Positions 16,922-25,755 of a stretch of DNA of 64,000 nucleotides are shown here, one piece after another; the first letter of the stretch is position 1, and each line of letters starts with the position of its first letter. Source of the DNA: Burkholderia cepacia (GTDB lineage Bacteria; Pseudomonadota; Gammaproteobacteria; Burkholderiales; Burkholderiaceae); the NCBI RefSeq assembly GCF_001039005.1, contig NZ_LDWR01000055.1, positions 62,001-126,000 of the forward strand, in the 5' to 3' direction. Below the pieces are notes generated by a model. The model had not been told where the DNA came from and did not search any database. It saw only the letters and a list, made by a program, of their open reading frames with translations. A program made the translations under genes and the position numbers.

Positions 16922-18331
16922 ATGAATGAAATCATCTGCCCGCACTGCGGGAAGGCATTTAAGATCGACGAGGCTGGGTATGCGGACATATTGAAGCAAG
17001 TTCGCGATGGTGAATTCGAGAAGCAGTTGCACGAACGGCTCGAGTTTGCCGAGCAGGACAAGCGGAATGCCGTCGAACTAGCCCAAACGAAGGCCGCCAA
17101 CGAATTACAGATGGCCGCCGTAGCTAAAGATGCCGAGATCCAGGAACTGAGGTCCAGGCTCGATGCCGGAGAGGTTGCGCGACAGCTCGCTGTGACTGAG
17201 GCCCTTAGTACCGTAGAAAAAGAGCGTAATGCTCTTGCAAACGAGCTTGAGCAGACGAAGCACGCCATACAAGCAGCCACTGAGCTCGCTGAGGCGAGGC
17301 TTGCGAATGAACTGCAGAAAGCTGCGACCACGAAGGACGCTGAGATTCAAAGCCTAAAGGCTAAGCTCGACGCCATCGAAGTTGCGAAGAAACTTGAGAT
17401 CACCGAGGCAGTCAGCTCGGTCGAGAAAGAGCGCGACGAACTGAAGAGTGGCCTCGAGCGAGCGAAGCTCGAGACGCAACTCGCAGAAAAGTCGCTCAAG
17501 GACAAGTACGAGACGCAGATCAAAGATCGTGATGATGCGATTGAGCGTCTCCGGGACATGAAGGCTCGCTTGTCAACCAAGATGGTTGGCGAAACCCTCG
17601 AGCAGCACTGCGAAACCGAGTTCAACCGTATTCGAGCGACGGCGTTTCCCAGAGCATATTTCGAGAAAGACAACGACGCGCGGACTGGTAGCAAGGGCGA
17701 CTACATTTTTCGCGACTCGGATGACGCTGGTACTGAGATCGTCTCAATCATGTTCGAAATGAAGAACGAGAGCGATCGCACCGCGACGAAGAACAAGAAT
17801 GAGGATTTCCTGAAGGAGCTTGACAAGGATCGTACTGAGAAGGGGTGCGAGTATGCGGTGCTGGTTTCCCTGCTAGAGCCCGACAGCGAACTGTACAACA
17901 CGGGGATCGTGGACGTGTTCCATCGCTACCCGAAGATGTATGTTGTCCGACCGCAGTTTTTTCTTCCAATCATCACGCTTCTACGGAATGCCGCGATGAA
18001 CTCGCTCAAGTACAAGTCGGAGCTGGCACTCGTCAAGGCACAGAACGTAGACATTACGAATTTCGAAACTGAACTTGAGGCGTTCAAGGCCGCATTCGGG
18101 AAAAACTATGATCTTGCCTCCAGGCGTTTCCAAACGGCAATCGATGAGATCGACAAGTCAATCGACCATCTGCAGAAGACGAAGGAGGCTCTACTCGGTA
18201 CCGATCGGAATCTTCGTCTTGCGAATGACAAGGCGCAGGATGTGACGATCAAGAGATTGACTCGGGGCAACCCGACGATGGCAGCCAAGTTCGCTGATCT
18301 CAAGAATCATGATCCTTCTGATGCGGAATAA
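16922..18331 (+). CDS. DUF2130 protein: zinc ribbon, coiled coil, nuclease-like C-terminus
   Basis: A 469-residue protein. The N-terminus has a CPHC knuckle (Cys6, Cys9) followed by a long coiled coil (about 25-230) with internally repeated blocks ([14 protein letters not shown] and [14 protein letters not shown]). The C-terminal part holds [18 protein letters not shown] and, about 15 residues on, IMFEMKNES, an Asp...Glu-x-Lys layout like a PD-(D/E)XK nuclease fold, then [23 protein letters not shown]2130 has no settled biochemical role that I know of. Low-GC composition marks it as part of the island. A 69-bp gap separates it from the WYL-like gene. Confidence 0.82.
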   Translation: MNEIICPHCGKAFKIDEAGYADILKQVRDGEFEKQLHERLEFAEQDKRNAVELAQTKAANELQMAAVAKDAEIQELRSRLDAGEVARQLAVTEALSTVEKERNALANELEQTKHAIQAATELAEARLANELQKAATTKDAEIQSLKAKLDAIEVAKKLEITEAVSSVEKERDELKSGLERAKLETQLAEKSLKDKYETQIKDRDDAIERLRDMKARLSTKMVGETLEQHCETEFNRIRATAFPRAYFEKDNDARTGSKGDYIFRDSDDAGTEIVSIMFEMKNESDRTATKNKNEDFLKELDKDRTEKGCEYAVLVSLLEPDSELYNTGIVDVFHRYPKMYVVRPQFFLPIITLLRNAAMNSLKYKSELALVKAQNVDITNFETELEAFKAAFGKNYDLASRRFQTAIDEIDKSIDHLQKTKEALLGTDRNLRLANDKAQDVTIKRLTRGNPTMAAKFADLKNHDPSDAE

Positions 18332-18400
18332 ATTAGATCGGTCAGATTGGAGGGGAGAGAGATTTATATTCTACTGCGTATCTCATAGGAGTCTGTTGCG

Positions 18401-18691
18401 ATGCTGAAAATACTCATTGATGCTATTCGTAACCGTGAAGTTTTGTCTTTCACATACGATGGATTCGCCCGAGTAGTAGAGCCGCATGCTGTGGGCGTGT
18501 CGACGGTCGGAAATAACGTCCTGCGCTGCTACCAAACGCAAGGTGGTCACGTCACCCCAGGTCACGAATGGGATCTTTGTAATATTGCAAAGATTTCCGA
18601 CTTGAAAACTACTGGAGAACACTTCGTTGGTGAGCGGCCTGGGTATCGTCGAGGCGACAAACACATGGTCACTATCTTCGAGGAACTCTGA
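18401..18691 (+). CDS. Stand-alone WYL-like domain protein
   Basis: A 96-residue protein. The opening LIDAIRNREVLSFTYDGFAR followed by VVEPHAVG matches the start of WYL domains, where a ligand pocket sits on an SH3-like barrel. YQTQGGHV and DLCNIAKISDL continue the pattern. There is no helix-turn-helix, unlike most WYL regulators. WYL domains often sense nucleic-acid or nucleotide ligands and are frequent in phage-defence and CRISPR loci. Here it follows DUF2130 in the same direction, probably in one transcript. Confidence 0.66.
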   Translation: MLKILIDAIRNREVLSFTYDGFARVVEPHAVGVSTVGNNVLRCYQTQGGHVTPGHEWDLCNIAKISDLKTTGEHFVGERPGYRRGDKHMVTIFEEL

Positions 18692-19243
18692 TAAACCTAA
18701 ACTGGTTACGACGGTGCCATGGAGATTTAACATTAAATTTCCCGGTTTTCACCGCAAAACTTACTGTATGTGGTCGCAGGTATTTATAAAACTTGGCCTG
18801 AAATGACTCTACCGACCAGGTTGAGTCGTTAGAGGGAAATGAAGCCTTGTGTCGAAATAATTCAAGAATTGGCACTCAACGGGGCAAGATGGCAGGCATG
18901 AATCGATCTAAGCTTGTGCGTATCACCTGCTGTGAAACAAACGCCAGTAGCGGCGACAGCCCGCCGACCTCGCGTAAGAGCGCCGCGCAACTCATAACCA
19001 CGTGCTCGAATTAGCGGGTGCCTCCTAGCGGGGCTTCCGTTGACCGGCCGTTCATGCCGTATAACTAGCCGGACTATCGATGCCAAGTCGAAGGGCTGCA
19101 ACGGGTTGCGGATTCAACCGGTCGACGCGCTCCCAAAAATCGTCGAAAATCTTTCGACAAGACAGTCGTAGCATTGTAGGTTGAATGTGGTAGATAAATG
19201 GTTGCTGAATTTCACCGCCAGACAATATTGAATCGGGGCAGGC
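18692..19243. other. 552-bp gap with no supported gene
   Basis: AT-rich and full of stops on the plus strand in the left half; the right half is more GC-rich. Short minus-strand frames (18672-18875, 18862-19101) have no ribosome sites or recognisable motifs. It probably holds the promoter of the KAP NTPase gene, and could hide a small RNA or decayed sequence. Confidence 0.5.
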
Positions 19244-22150
19244 ATGGAAGCGCGCGATAGAATCGACACAAGGCTTGGTGAAACCGTAGTAGTGAAGTCG
19301 CTTGATTTACCTAAAGGCGATGCAGTCTTCCTTTCAATCGATGCTCACGGAACACCCGGTGCTCTGAATCAATACGTGCTGGAATCTTTCGGCCTTGGTC
19401 GAAAAAACCTTCCCACCACCGACGATCTGAGCGACGGATATTTCATAACGCCAGCTGGGCGAGCCCTGCTGTGCTATGTTGTGACGATCGACGGTCAGCC
19501 GCCTGCGCATTTGCTTGAACACAATTTCGAGAAATGTCTGCGAGATAGCCGTCTGCAGTCGCTACGTACATTATGGGTACCTCTGATGGGAACCGGGACT
19601 GCGCGGCTGCCCCTAGTTGAGAGTTTCCAGATCACGCTTAACGTGCTGATCCGGAATGGCTGGACAGACAGGCCAGGCACCTCGATCACGATTTCGACGC
19701 CTGGCCCGGAAGTTGATGATTTTGACGCTCTAACTGCGGCTATCTATGAACTGGTACCCTTGTCGTCGCTCGCTGACGAGGATTCAGAGGCACGGAATAA
19801 ATGGAGCCCTTCACTCGCTGCCCAAGCCGTGCTCTCTGTTGCGCACGCGCTCGGCCGATCCAAGAATGAGCCCGCGCTAACATCTGAGTTGTTGCTATTC
19901 GCGCTTGCGGATGCAAAGCAAACTGATGCCTTTGCGCGTCTCGGTCGCGATCGCTCCGTCGGGGCCTTTGATGCCGCGATTCGAGACCTAGCAGGGGATC
20001 GCTACGAAGCGGCCTGGAAACAACTGTTCGGGAGCCATTGGAGCGCCCCCCAAAAGATCGAGGGTGGTCATTTCGCACGGACCACGAACAACGCTGGCAC
20101 CATACTCGACCGTGCTGCGGAGCGCGCCAGAAGATCGAACCGCAAGCAATTCACTGTCGATGATCTTGTCCGTGCTTTGCTGGAAAGCACTGGCATCTTT
20201 ATCGACTATTTGCGGGTGATGGGTATCGAACAAAATGCACTCCTCGAAGCCTATGAGGATGTGCTGAACGGGCAGGTTCTGATGAGCTTGCACAACGATA
20301 CCGCGTCGATCCAAGATCGACTTGGATATGTTGCCTATGCACATGCGATCGCTTCGTTCCTCGAAAATCCAAGTACCCCTGCACCACTAAGTGTCAGCGT
20401 GCAAGCGCCCTGGGGTACGGGTAAATCATCGCTGATGCAGATGATCCGAGAACGTCTTGATCCGGAGCACGTCCGCGATGCGCATCGCCCCAAGGTCGGG
20501 GAGACAGCTGGTGGAGCGCTCAGTCTCGGCTCGGTTCTGCGGTTTCTTGAGCGAAAGGAGGACATTGGCCCCAATTTTCTGCACGACGCTTATACGAAAG
20601 CCGTACCTCAAAAAGAAGGGGCTGCAACACCACCGGTTCGCCCTAAGGGGCTGTTCACGGTTTGGTTTAATGCGTGGAAGTACGAATCTTGCGAACAGGT
20701 GTGGGCGGGTTTGGTCGATGCGATCGTATCTCAGATCAGCGATCGGCTCCCTGTCGTGCAGCGCGAAGCCTTTCTCCTCAGACTTCATCTTTCTCGAATC
20801 GATGATGGTGTTGTGCGGCGAAAGATTTACGATCGCATACTTACCATTTGGTGGACGAACGTTCGGCGTGCGCTCCTGGTGGGAGTCGGTGCCATCCTCT
20901 CTTTATTCGGCTTAGGGGCTGCTAAAACTGTATTCCCAGACCTCGGCCCACTAGCCACAAGCATCAGCAAAATGGGTTATTGGGGTGGTATTATCGGCCC
21001 GGTTCTTCTCTCGGTTTATCTCGCGTTTCGCTATTGGGCGACTCGCGAGAAAACTCACGAAGAACCAGCTGAACTCAGTTTGGCACCGTACCTTACCATG
21101 CCGGACTATGCCCAATCGGTAGGGGCGATTCATCAGATTCACGCTGACTTGAGACGGGTGCTCGCCGCAGCACCGAAGGAAGGCGTGGACACATTCACAC
21201 CAATCGTAATTTTTATCGATGATCTCGATCGCTGTTCTCCAACTAAAATCGCAAGTGTAGTAGAGGGTGTAAGTATGCTACTGGCGAGTGATACTTACCG
21301 GTGCATGTTCGTGATCGGTATGGATCCGCAGATGGTTGCTGCCGCGCTCGAAAAGGCGCACGAGGAGATCCGCGAGAGGTTGCCTAGTTACGAGCGCGGT
21401 GTGCCGCTCGGTTGGCGTTTCATGGACAAGTTCGTCCAATTGCCATTTACGATCCCACCTCAGGCAAATCTCAATGAATATCTTAAATCGCTGGGTGCGG
21501 CGACGAGCTTCGTGTCCGTCGCCCCTACAGCCTCGTCCGTCGCCCTCTCGACGATTGACGACCAGCGTCCGCTTGAGGATGCCACCAATAAGCCTGGTGA
21601 GTTTGCGGATTCTGGCGAAGGTGATACACATCAGTCTGATCGAGAGGCAACTGCCGATCCGTCGAACGACAGTAGGGACGTCGGGCGCATCGTTCGCGAA
21701 CTTGGACGCTATAGCGCGGGTAATCCCCGCGAGATTAAGCGCATGGTCAATCTGGCACGTCTCTACTTGGCTTTGCGTAACGAGCGGCGGCGTGTCGATC
21801 CCTTCTGGCGTGCCCCTTCGCTCGAACAGTATGCACGTTGGATCGCGCTCACGCTTCGCTGGCCCGACATGATGCGGTGGTTGCAATGGGGAGCAGACGA
21901 AGCGGTTTGGTCGGTTGAGGACAACAGTACCGCTCTCATTGTCCGCCGGCTTAAGGTACTTGAGGCCGCAGCAAGCGAAACTCATACTGTTGCTGGCTGG
22001 GCGGAATTGATTGAAGGTGAACTCCTTCTGGACAAGAACGATGCAGTCGAATGGCGCAAGGATCCGAAGCTGTTCGAGTTGTTTCGGAATTGCAGTCAAT
22101 CGCCGCCGGGGCGCAGACTTTCAGCAGCCGCTGAAATTGGTTTTTGGTAA
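19244..22150 (+). CDS. Macro-like / Clp-N-like / KAP-family P-loop NTPase
   Basis: A 968-residue protein. Residues about 1-160 look like a macro-type fold (GDAVFLSIDAHGTPGALN, LRTLWVPLMGTGTARLPLVE). About 185-340 resembles a double Clp-N repeat (AAERARRSNRKQFTVDDLV, ALLESTGIF). From about 345 a KAP NTPase begins: Walker A APWGTGKSS (387-395), FNAWKYESCEQVWAGLV, two transmembrane segments inside the NTPase (about 541-560 and 578-597), Walker B IVIFIDDLDRC (about 653-663), VIGMDPQMVAAAL, and the sensor-like GNPREIKRMVNLAR near 820. KAP NTPases are membrane-associated and occur in plasmid and phage-defence settings. This domain order is not one I can name. A nuclease-like gene follows 213 bp later. 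Confidence 0.82.
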   Translation: MEARDRIDTRLGETVVVKSLDLPKGDAVFLSIDAHGTPGALNQYVLESFGLGRKNLPTTDDLSDGYFITPAGRALLCYVVTIDGQPPAHLLEHNFEKCLRDSRLQSLRTLWVPLMGTGTARLPLVESFQITLNVLIRNGWTDRPGTSITISTPGPEVDDFDALTAAIYELVPLSSLADEDSEARNKWSPSLAAQAVLSVAHALGRSKNEPALTSELLLFALADAKQTDAFARLGRDRSVGAFDAAIRDLAGDRYEAAWKQLFGSHWSAPQKIEGGHFARTTNNAGTILDRAAERARRSNRKQFTVDDLVRALLESTGIFIDYLRVMGIEQNALLEAYEDVLNGQVLMSLHNDTASIQDRLGYVAYAHAIASFLENPSTPAPLSVSVQAPWGTGKSSLMQMIRERLDPEHVRDAHRPKVGETAGGALSLGSVLRFLERKEDIGPNFLHDAYTKAVPQKEGAATPPVRPKGLFTVWFNAWKYESCEQVWAGLVDAIVSQISDRLPVVQREAFLLRLHLSRIDDGVVRRKIYDRILTIWWTNVRRALLVGVGAILSLFGLGAAKTVFPDLGPLATSISKMGYWGGIIGPVLLSVYLAFRYWATREKTHEEPAELSLAPYLTMPDYAQSVGAIHQIHADLRRVLAAAPKEGVDTFTPIVIFIDDLDRCSPTKIASVVEGVSMLLASDTYRCMFVIGMDPQMVAAALEKAHEEIRERLPSYERGVPLGWRFMDKFVQLPFTIPPQANLNEYLKSLGAATSFVSVAPTASSVALSTIDDQRPLEDATNKPGEFADSGEGDTHQSDREATADPSNDSRDVGRIVRELGRYSAGNPREIKRMVNLARLYLALRNERRRVDPFWRAPSLEQYARWIALTLRWPDMMRWLQWGADEAVWSVEDNSTALIVRRLKVLEAAASETHTVAGWAELIEGELLLDKNDAVEWRKDPKLFELFRNCSQSPPGRRLSAAAEIGFW

Positions 22151-22363
22151 TCCATTTTCGGCCATTGCCGCTGTTCGGCCTGTACGCGTCGGATGATTGC
22201 TTACCGGCTTACATCTGTTGCCTATCGATCGCGACTTACATGGACCTTTTGCAGCCACACCGCTTGAAGGGCTACTCTCAGCGAGAGGCGGACGGTCAGT
22301 GTTGATTCTCCAAGGCCGCCGCTTAAGCCTTCGGCTTTTCTACCTGGCTATGCCCACCCGTGC

Positions 22364-22921
22364 ATGGCGGAAATTGAGCTGATCGAGAACGGGCGTTCGG
22401 GTCTGGTTGAGGTCGTAGCGTCAATTCGCCAAAACAAACGTTCAAATCTACAATTCTTACATTTTACTATCGTGTCAACCCGAAAACCAGAACAAGAACT
22501 AATCGATGCTTTTTTCACAGCCTTACAAACACACTCGGACAACGAACTCCGCATTGCGAAGTTGCAGAACAAGAACTGCAAGTCGAAGAGCTTTGCGGAT
22601 CTTGAGTTTCAATCTGTAGCGGGGATTTGCTGGGTAATTGAGGCGAAAAGCCATAACTCATCTGATCGACACAATACCGTTCACAAGATCTTTGGGGAAC
22701 TCCTGAAGGAAACAGGTCGTATCAATCGCGTTGGGTGCAAATATGCCGTACTTCTGCCAGAGGATGGCATTACGTTCTATAGCCGCGCATTTCAGTCAAT
22801 TGACCGAGGTAAGTTCCTCGAATTCGGGGAACTTATCCCGGTGCATGCGGTATTTGCCTTCGGCTCGTCTGGCATTAGTCGGCTTACTTGGACGGACCTC
22901 TACGATGCACACCAGCCGTAA
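22364..22921 (+). CDS. Small PD-(D/E)XK nuclease-like protein
   Basis: A 185-residue protein, unrecognised by name. It has the feature set of a restriction-type nuclease core: SFADLEFQSVAGICWVIEAK places an Asp/Glu pair (D79, E81) about 13 residues before E93-A-K95, followed by a helix with HNTVHKIFGELLKETGR. The strand KYAVLLPED after it is also typical. It lies 213 bp after the KAP NTPase in the same direction and shares its low GC content. An effector for the NTPase is the natural guess, but neither activity nor partnership is shown by sequence alone. Confidence 0.62.
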   Translation: MAEIELIENGRSGLVEVVASIRQNKRSNLQFLHFTIVSTRKPEQELIDAFFTALQTHSDNELRIAKLQNKNCKSKSFADLEFQSVAGICWVIEAKSHNSSDRHNTVHKIFGELLKETGRINRVGCKYAVLLPEDGITFYSRAFQSIDRGKFLEFGELIPVHAVFAFGSSGISRLTWTDLYDAHQP

Positions 22922-22977
22922 CCCCCCCCATCAACTTGACACCCTACTGGTGGGTTGTCCCTTGCGAGCGCTAGGTC

Positions 22978-23652
22978 ATGCAGCTCACACGTTCCTTGGA
23001 CGATGCTCTTGACGATGATGGACTGGTTTACTGCCGTGAACTCTCCGAAGCTAACGGTCGCCTGTTCTACGGAGAAGAAGAAGTTTACGTTTCCCCCGAA
23101 TGTAGAGGGATAACTGAATACTTACTTTCGGATATAACTCTTTGGAATGGAGCACGCCTTCGGGTTAACCGAGTGGATGTTAGATTGAAGCGTGCACCGA
23201 TAATTGGTATCCCGTTCAGTCAGGCTCTTGCGAGAGCGTTGCTGTCTCATGGGCGAGTTCAGAAATCTATGTTTCACGTTCCAGACTGGACTCTCTATCA
23301 AGGAAAGGCCGTAGTTGCAACTCTCCTAGGTCACACGAAGGAACGTGATTCGTTCATAGAATTTCAAGGGTGGCAACTCCTTGATGTTTCTGACGAAACC
23401 TTCTATGTTCATGCTCAAATTGATAAGTCCCTTTCTTTTGTGTCCCACCTCGATGGTGCGACACAATTGCATACAGCCGAGGAACGTCAACAGATTTTGT
23501 CGCGGGGAGAGCGAGTTGATGGACGGCAGTACACAAAGCATTTTCGCTTTGATGGCCATCTGCCGATATCAACAGCAAAGGACCTACTGAATTTATATTT
23601 TCCTGTCCAACCATTGACCCAGGAATTTCTAAATGTCATCCGTGTAGCCTGA
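22978..23652 (+). CDS. Unknown island protein
   Basis: A 224-residue soluble protein with no signal peptide, membrane segment or motif I recognise. It begins MQLTRSLDDALDDDGLVYC; a central block reads VDVRLKRAPIIGIPFSQALA; the C-terminus is rich in aromatic and polar residues (QYTKHFRFDGHLPIS). The coding sequence is low in GC like the neighbours. It is 56 bp downstream of the nuclease-like gene and in the same direction, so it may belong to the same cassette. Confidence 0.6.
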   Translation: MQLTRSLDDALDDDGLVYCRELSEANGRLFYGEEEVYVSPECRGITEYLLSDITLWNGARLRVNRVDVRLKRAPIIGIPFSQALARALLSHGRVQKSMFHVPDWTLYQGKAVVATLLGHTKERDSFIEFQGWQLLDVSDETFYVHAQIDKSLSFVSHLDGATQLHTAEERQQILSRGERVDGRQYTKHFRFDGHLPISTAKDLLNLYFPVQPLTQEFLNVIRVA

Positions 23653-23802
23653 CTTCTCGGTCGGTCTTGTGCGGGAACATCCCTATGCCCTTTGGCCAAT
23701 CCCCCCCAACTCCCCATTTCTGAGATGCCAGCGCGACTACACTGGTCATGAAGCCTTGCTTCTCGCCCATCGGAGTTGGTCGCAGCCCCCTTCGCACCGA
23801 CG

Positions 23803-23831
23803 GACGGAAAAAGTCCGTCTTGTGCAACAAG
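23803..23831 (+). promoter_or_regulatory. Two adjacent small hairpins in the leader of the SymE-like gene
   Basis: GACGGA-AAAAG-TCCGTC (23803-23819) and CTTGT-GCA-ACAAG (23819-23831) are consecutive perfect stems about 110-140 bp before the SymE-like start. SymE genes are typically restrained by an antisense RNA over the leader, so structure here is worth noting. No antisense promoter was identified. Confidence 0.3.
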
Positions 23832-23942
23832 ACGCAGCGAAGGGAGAGAGTAGGGAAATCCACGGCAACAAAAAGCGCGGGCCGCATGGGCGGCAACCCA
23901 TACGACCCGCTGACCACCACCAACTCGTCTCAGGAGTCGGAA

Positions 23943-24239
23943 ATGGCTGACGCCAATAGTAAGTCACGTCGCAGGAAGAACAAACCGGTCAACATGAACA
24001 AGACGTTTGAGCTGGTCCTCCGCAACTATCCGGACCTTCCCAAGCGTGGCTGGCCTTACCTGCCGTGGATGAAGGCGATCGATATTGATTTCAAGATCTT
24101 TGGATTCAAGCCGGGCGACCGCGTATACCTTGACGTCAACTACGTCACCCGGCAGATCACGATCTCGCCGGACAACCGCCAGCTGGCGCTGCGAGAGCAG
24201 CCTTACCACGATCCTGAACCGGAAGACTCGCCGGCATAA
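23943..24239 (+). CDS. SymE-like toxin family protein
   Basis: A 98-residue basic protein. The core WPYLPWMKAIDIDFKIFGFK then PGDRVYLDVNYVTRQITISP fits the SymE/AbrB-like fold, in which a G-F-x-P-G-D-x-V segment joins two strands. The N-terminus is Lys/Arg-rich (KSRRRKNKPVNMNK). SymE of E. coli is an SOS-induced RNA-cleaving or nucleoid-compacting toxin controlled by the SymR antisense RNA. ATG 23943 follows AGGAGTCGGAA; upstream in-frame ATGs exist but lack such a site. It marks the right end of the island. Confidence 0.6.
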   Translation: MADANSKSRRRKNKPVNMNKTFELVLRNYPDLPKRGWPYLPWMKAIDIDFKIFGFKPGDRVYLDVNYVTRQITISPDNRQLALREQPYHDPEPEDSPA

Positions 24240-24501
24240 CAAGCAAGGGCTGCTTGATGCGGCTCTTGTGAGTGGATAGCAGGCTTTGCACGAACGTGAC
24301 TGACCGCCGGGGCGAGACCGCCCTGGCCATAGCCTCGGACATTGCGATTCGCGCCCACAGCCATCTTCAACAACTGTCACCACCGCAAGGCCCGTGAGGC
24401 CGCACCGTGCGTGCCGAAACAATCGGATGGATTCGATTGACTCGGATGCATCCGGATTCAAGCGACGTCCCGAATGTCCACGTGCATTCGCGAACGACGC
24501 G

Positions 24502-25743
24502 TCAACGCCCGCCGTCCCGCGCCTTCACGATCCGCCCGCGCTGCATCACATAAGCGACGTGCTCGCCTTCACCGGCCACGACGCCGATATCGTCGAGCGG
24601 GTTTCCATCGAGCACGACCATGTCGGCAATCGCACCGGCGGCCACGACACCCAGTTGCCCCGTCATATTCACAATCTCCGCCGCCACCGTCGTCGCCGAC
24701 CTGAGCGCTTCCAGATTCCCGAGCACTTCCGCCCGAATCCGAAACTCGCCCGACTGAAACGCGTGCATCTCGCCAAGCAGATCCGACCCGAACCCCATCT
24801 TCACGCCGGCCTTTGCATAGATCTCCAGTGACTCGCGACCTTTCTGCTGCACGGAAGCCACCTTCGCAACGGAGTCGGCAGGCATCCCGAACTCCGCCCC
24901 ATGTTTCGCAAGCGCGTCATAAGTCACCAGCGTCGGCACCACAAACGCCCCATGCTCATGCATGAGCTTTGCCGCCGCTTCATCCACGAGATTCCCGTGC
25001 TCGATCGTCCGCACGCCACACCTCACAGCCCGAGCAATCGCCCGCCCCGTATACGCGTGCGCCATCACATAAGTATTCGCAGCCTCGGCCTCATCGACGA
25101 TGGCCCGAATCTCGTCCTCCGAATACTGCGTGTTCGCGATCGGATCAGTCGGCGAAGCAACCCCACCAGAAGCCATGATCTTGATCTGCGTCGCGCCTTT
25201 CTGAATCTCTTCACGCACCGCGAGCCGCACCCCTTCAACGCCATCGACGACCCGCGCAATCGCCCCCGTCCGAAAGCAACAAGAGCAGGGCTCCAGCAAA
25301 TCCCCCCGGGGCCGAAAATCCCCATGCCCGCCGGTCTGAGACAACGCCTTCCCCGACGGAAAAATCCTCGGCCCTGAAACCAGCCCCGTCTCGACCGCCT
25401 GCATCAAACTCCAATCCGCGCCCCCCGCATCCCGCACGCTGGTAAACCCACGCGACAACATCGCATCGAGAATCGGCAGCGACCGAATCGCCGCGAGAAT
25501 ATTCGGCTGCGTCGCATTCGCACCGAGATTCGCATTCGAAGCCAGCACATGCACATGGCAATCGATGAACCCCGGCATCACGGTCTTGCCGCGCACGTCG
25601 ATCACTTGCGCATTCGGAAAATCCACCGGCCGATCGGTGACTTCGACAATCCGCTCGCCTTCGATCACGACATGATGATGTTCGAGCAACACGCCTCGTT
25701 CGAGGTCGAGCACGTTGCCGCCTTGAAGCACAGTAATGGTCAT
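24502..25743 (-). CDS. Metal-dependent amidohydrolase
   Basis: A 413-residue amidohydrolase-superfamily enzyme close to the imidazolonepropionase-like/Xaa-Pro dipeptidase group. The binuclear metal set is complete: FIDCHVHV (His63, His65), the bridging Lys in TQIKIMASGG, His in YVMAHAYTG, His in TIEHGNLVD, and Asp in VKMGFGSDLLG. The ends form the usual small beta-sandwich. It hydrolyses an amide or peptide bond of an unidentified substrate in the cytoplasm. The start is 12 bp after the MFS transporter stop, so the two form an operon that probably imports and cleaves the same compound. Confidence 0.88.
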   Translation of the reverse strand: MTITVLQGGNVLDLERGVLLEHHHVVIEGERIVEVTDRPVDFPNAQVIDVRGKTVMPGFIDCHVHVLASNANLGANATQPNILAAIRSLPILDAMLSRGFTSVRDAGGADWSLMQAVETGLVSGPRIFPSGKALSQTGGHGDFRPRGDLLEPCSCCFRTGAIARVVDGVEGVRLAVREEIQKGATQIKIMASGGVASPTDPIANTQYSEDEIRAIVDEAEAANTYVMAHAYTGRAIARAVRCGVRTIEHGNLVDEAAAKLMHEHGAFVVPTLVTYDALAKHGAEFGMPADSVAKVASVQQKGRESLEIYAKAGVKMGFGSDLLGEMHAFQSGEFRIRAEVLGNLEALRSATTVAAEIVNMTGQLGVVAAGAIADMVVLDGNPLDDIGVVAGEGEHVAYVMQRGRIVKARDGGR

Positions 25744-25755
25744 GGGGAAATTTCC

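Larger units (their letters stand above)
16056..24240. other. Lower-GC accessory island
   Basis: From the chemoreceptor terminator to the SymE-like gene, codon use shifts to A/T-ending codons and intergenic gaps widen, unlike both flanks. The contents are conflict-type genes: DUF2130, WYL-like, Macro/Clp-N/KAP NTPase, nuclease-like, unknown, SymE-like. I see no integrase, transposase, tRNA or obvious direct repeats at the ends, so the mode of entry is unclear and the borders are approximate. Confidence 0.55.

Noticed and set aside
18672-18875. 67-residue minus-strand frame in the gap before the KAP gene
   Set aside because: Overlaps the 3' end of the WYL-like gene, has no ribosome site and no recognised pattern; not strong enough to call.
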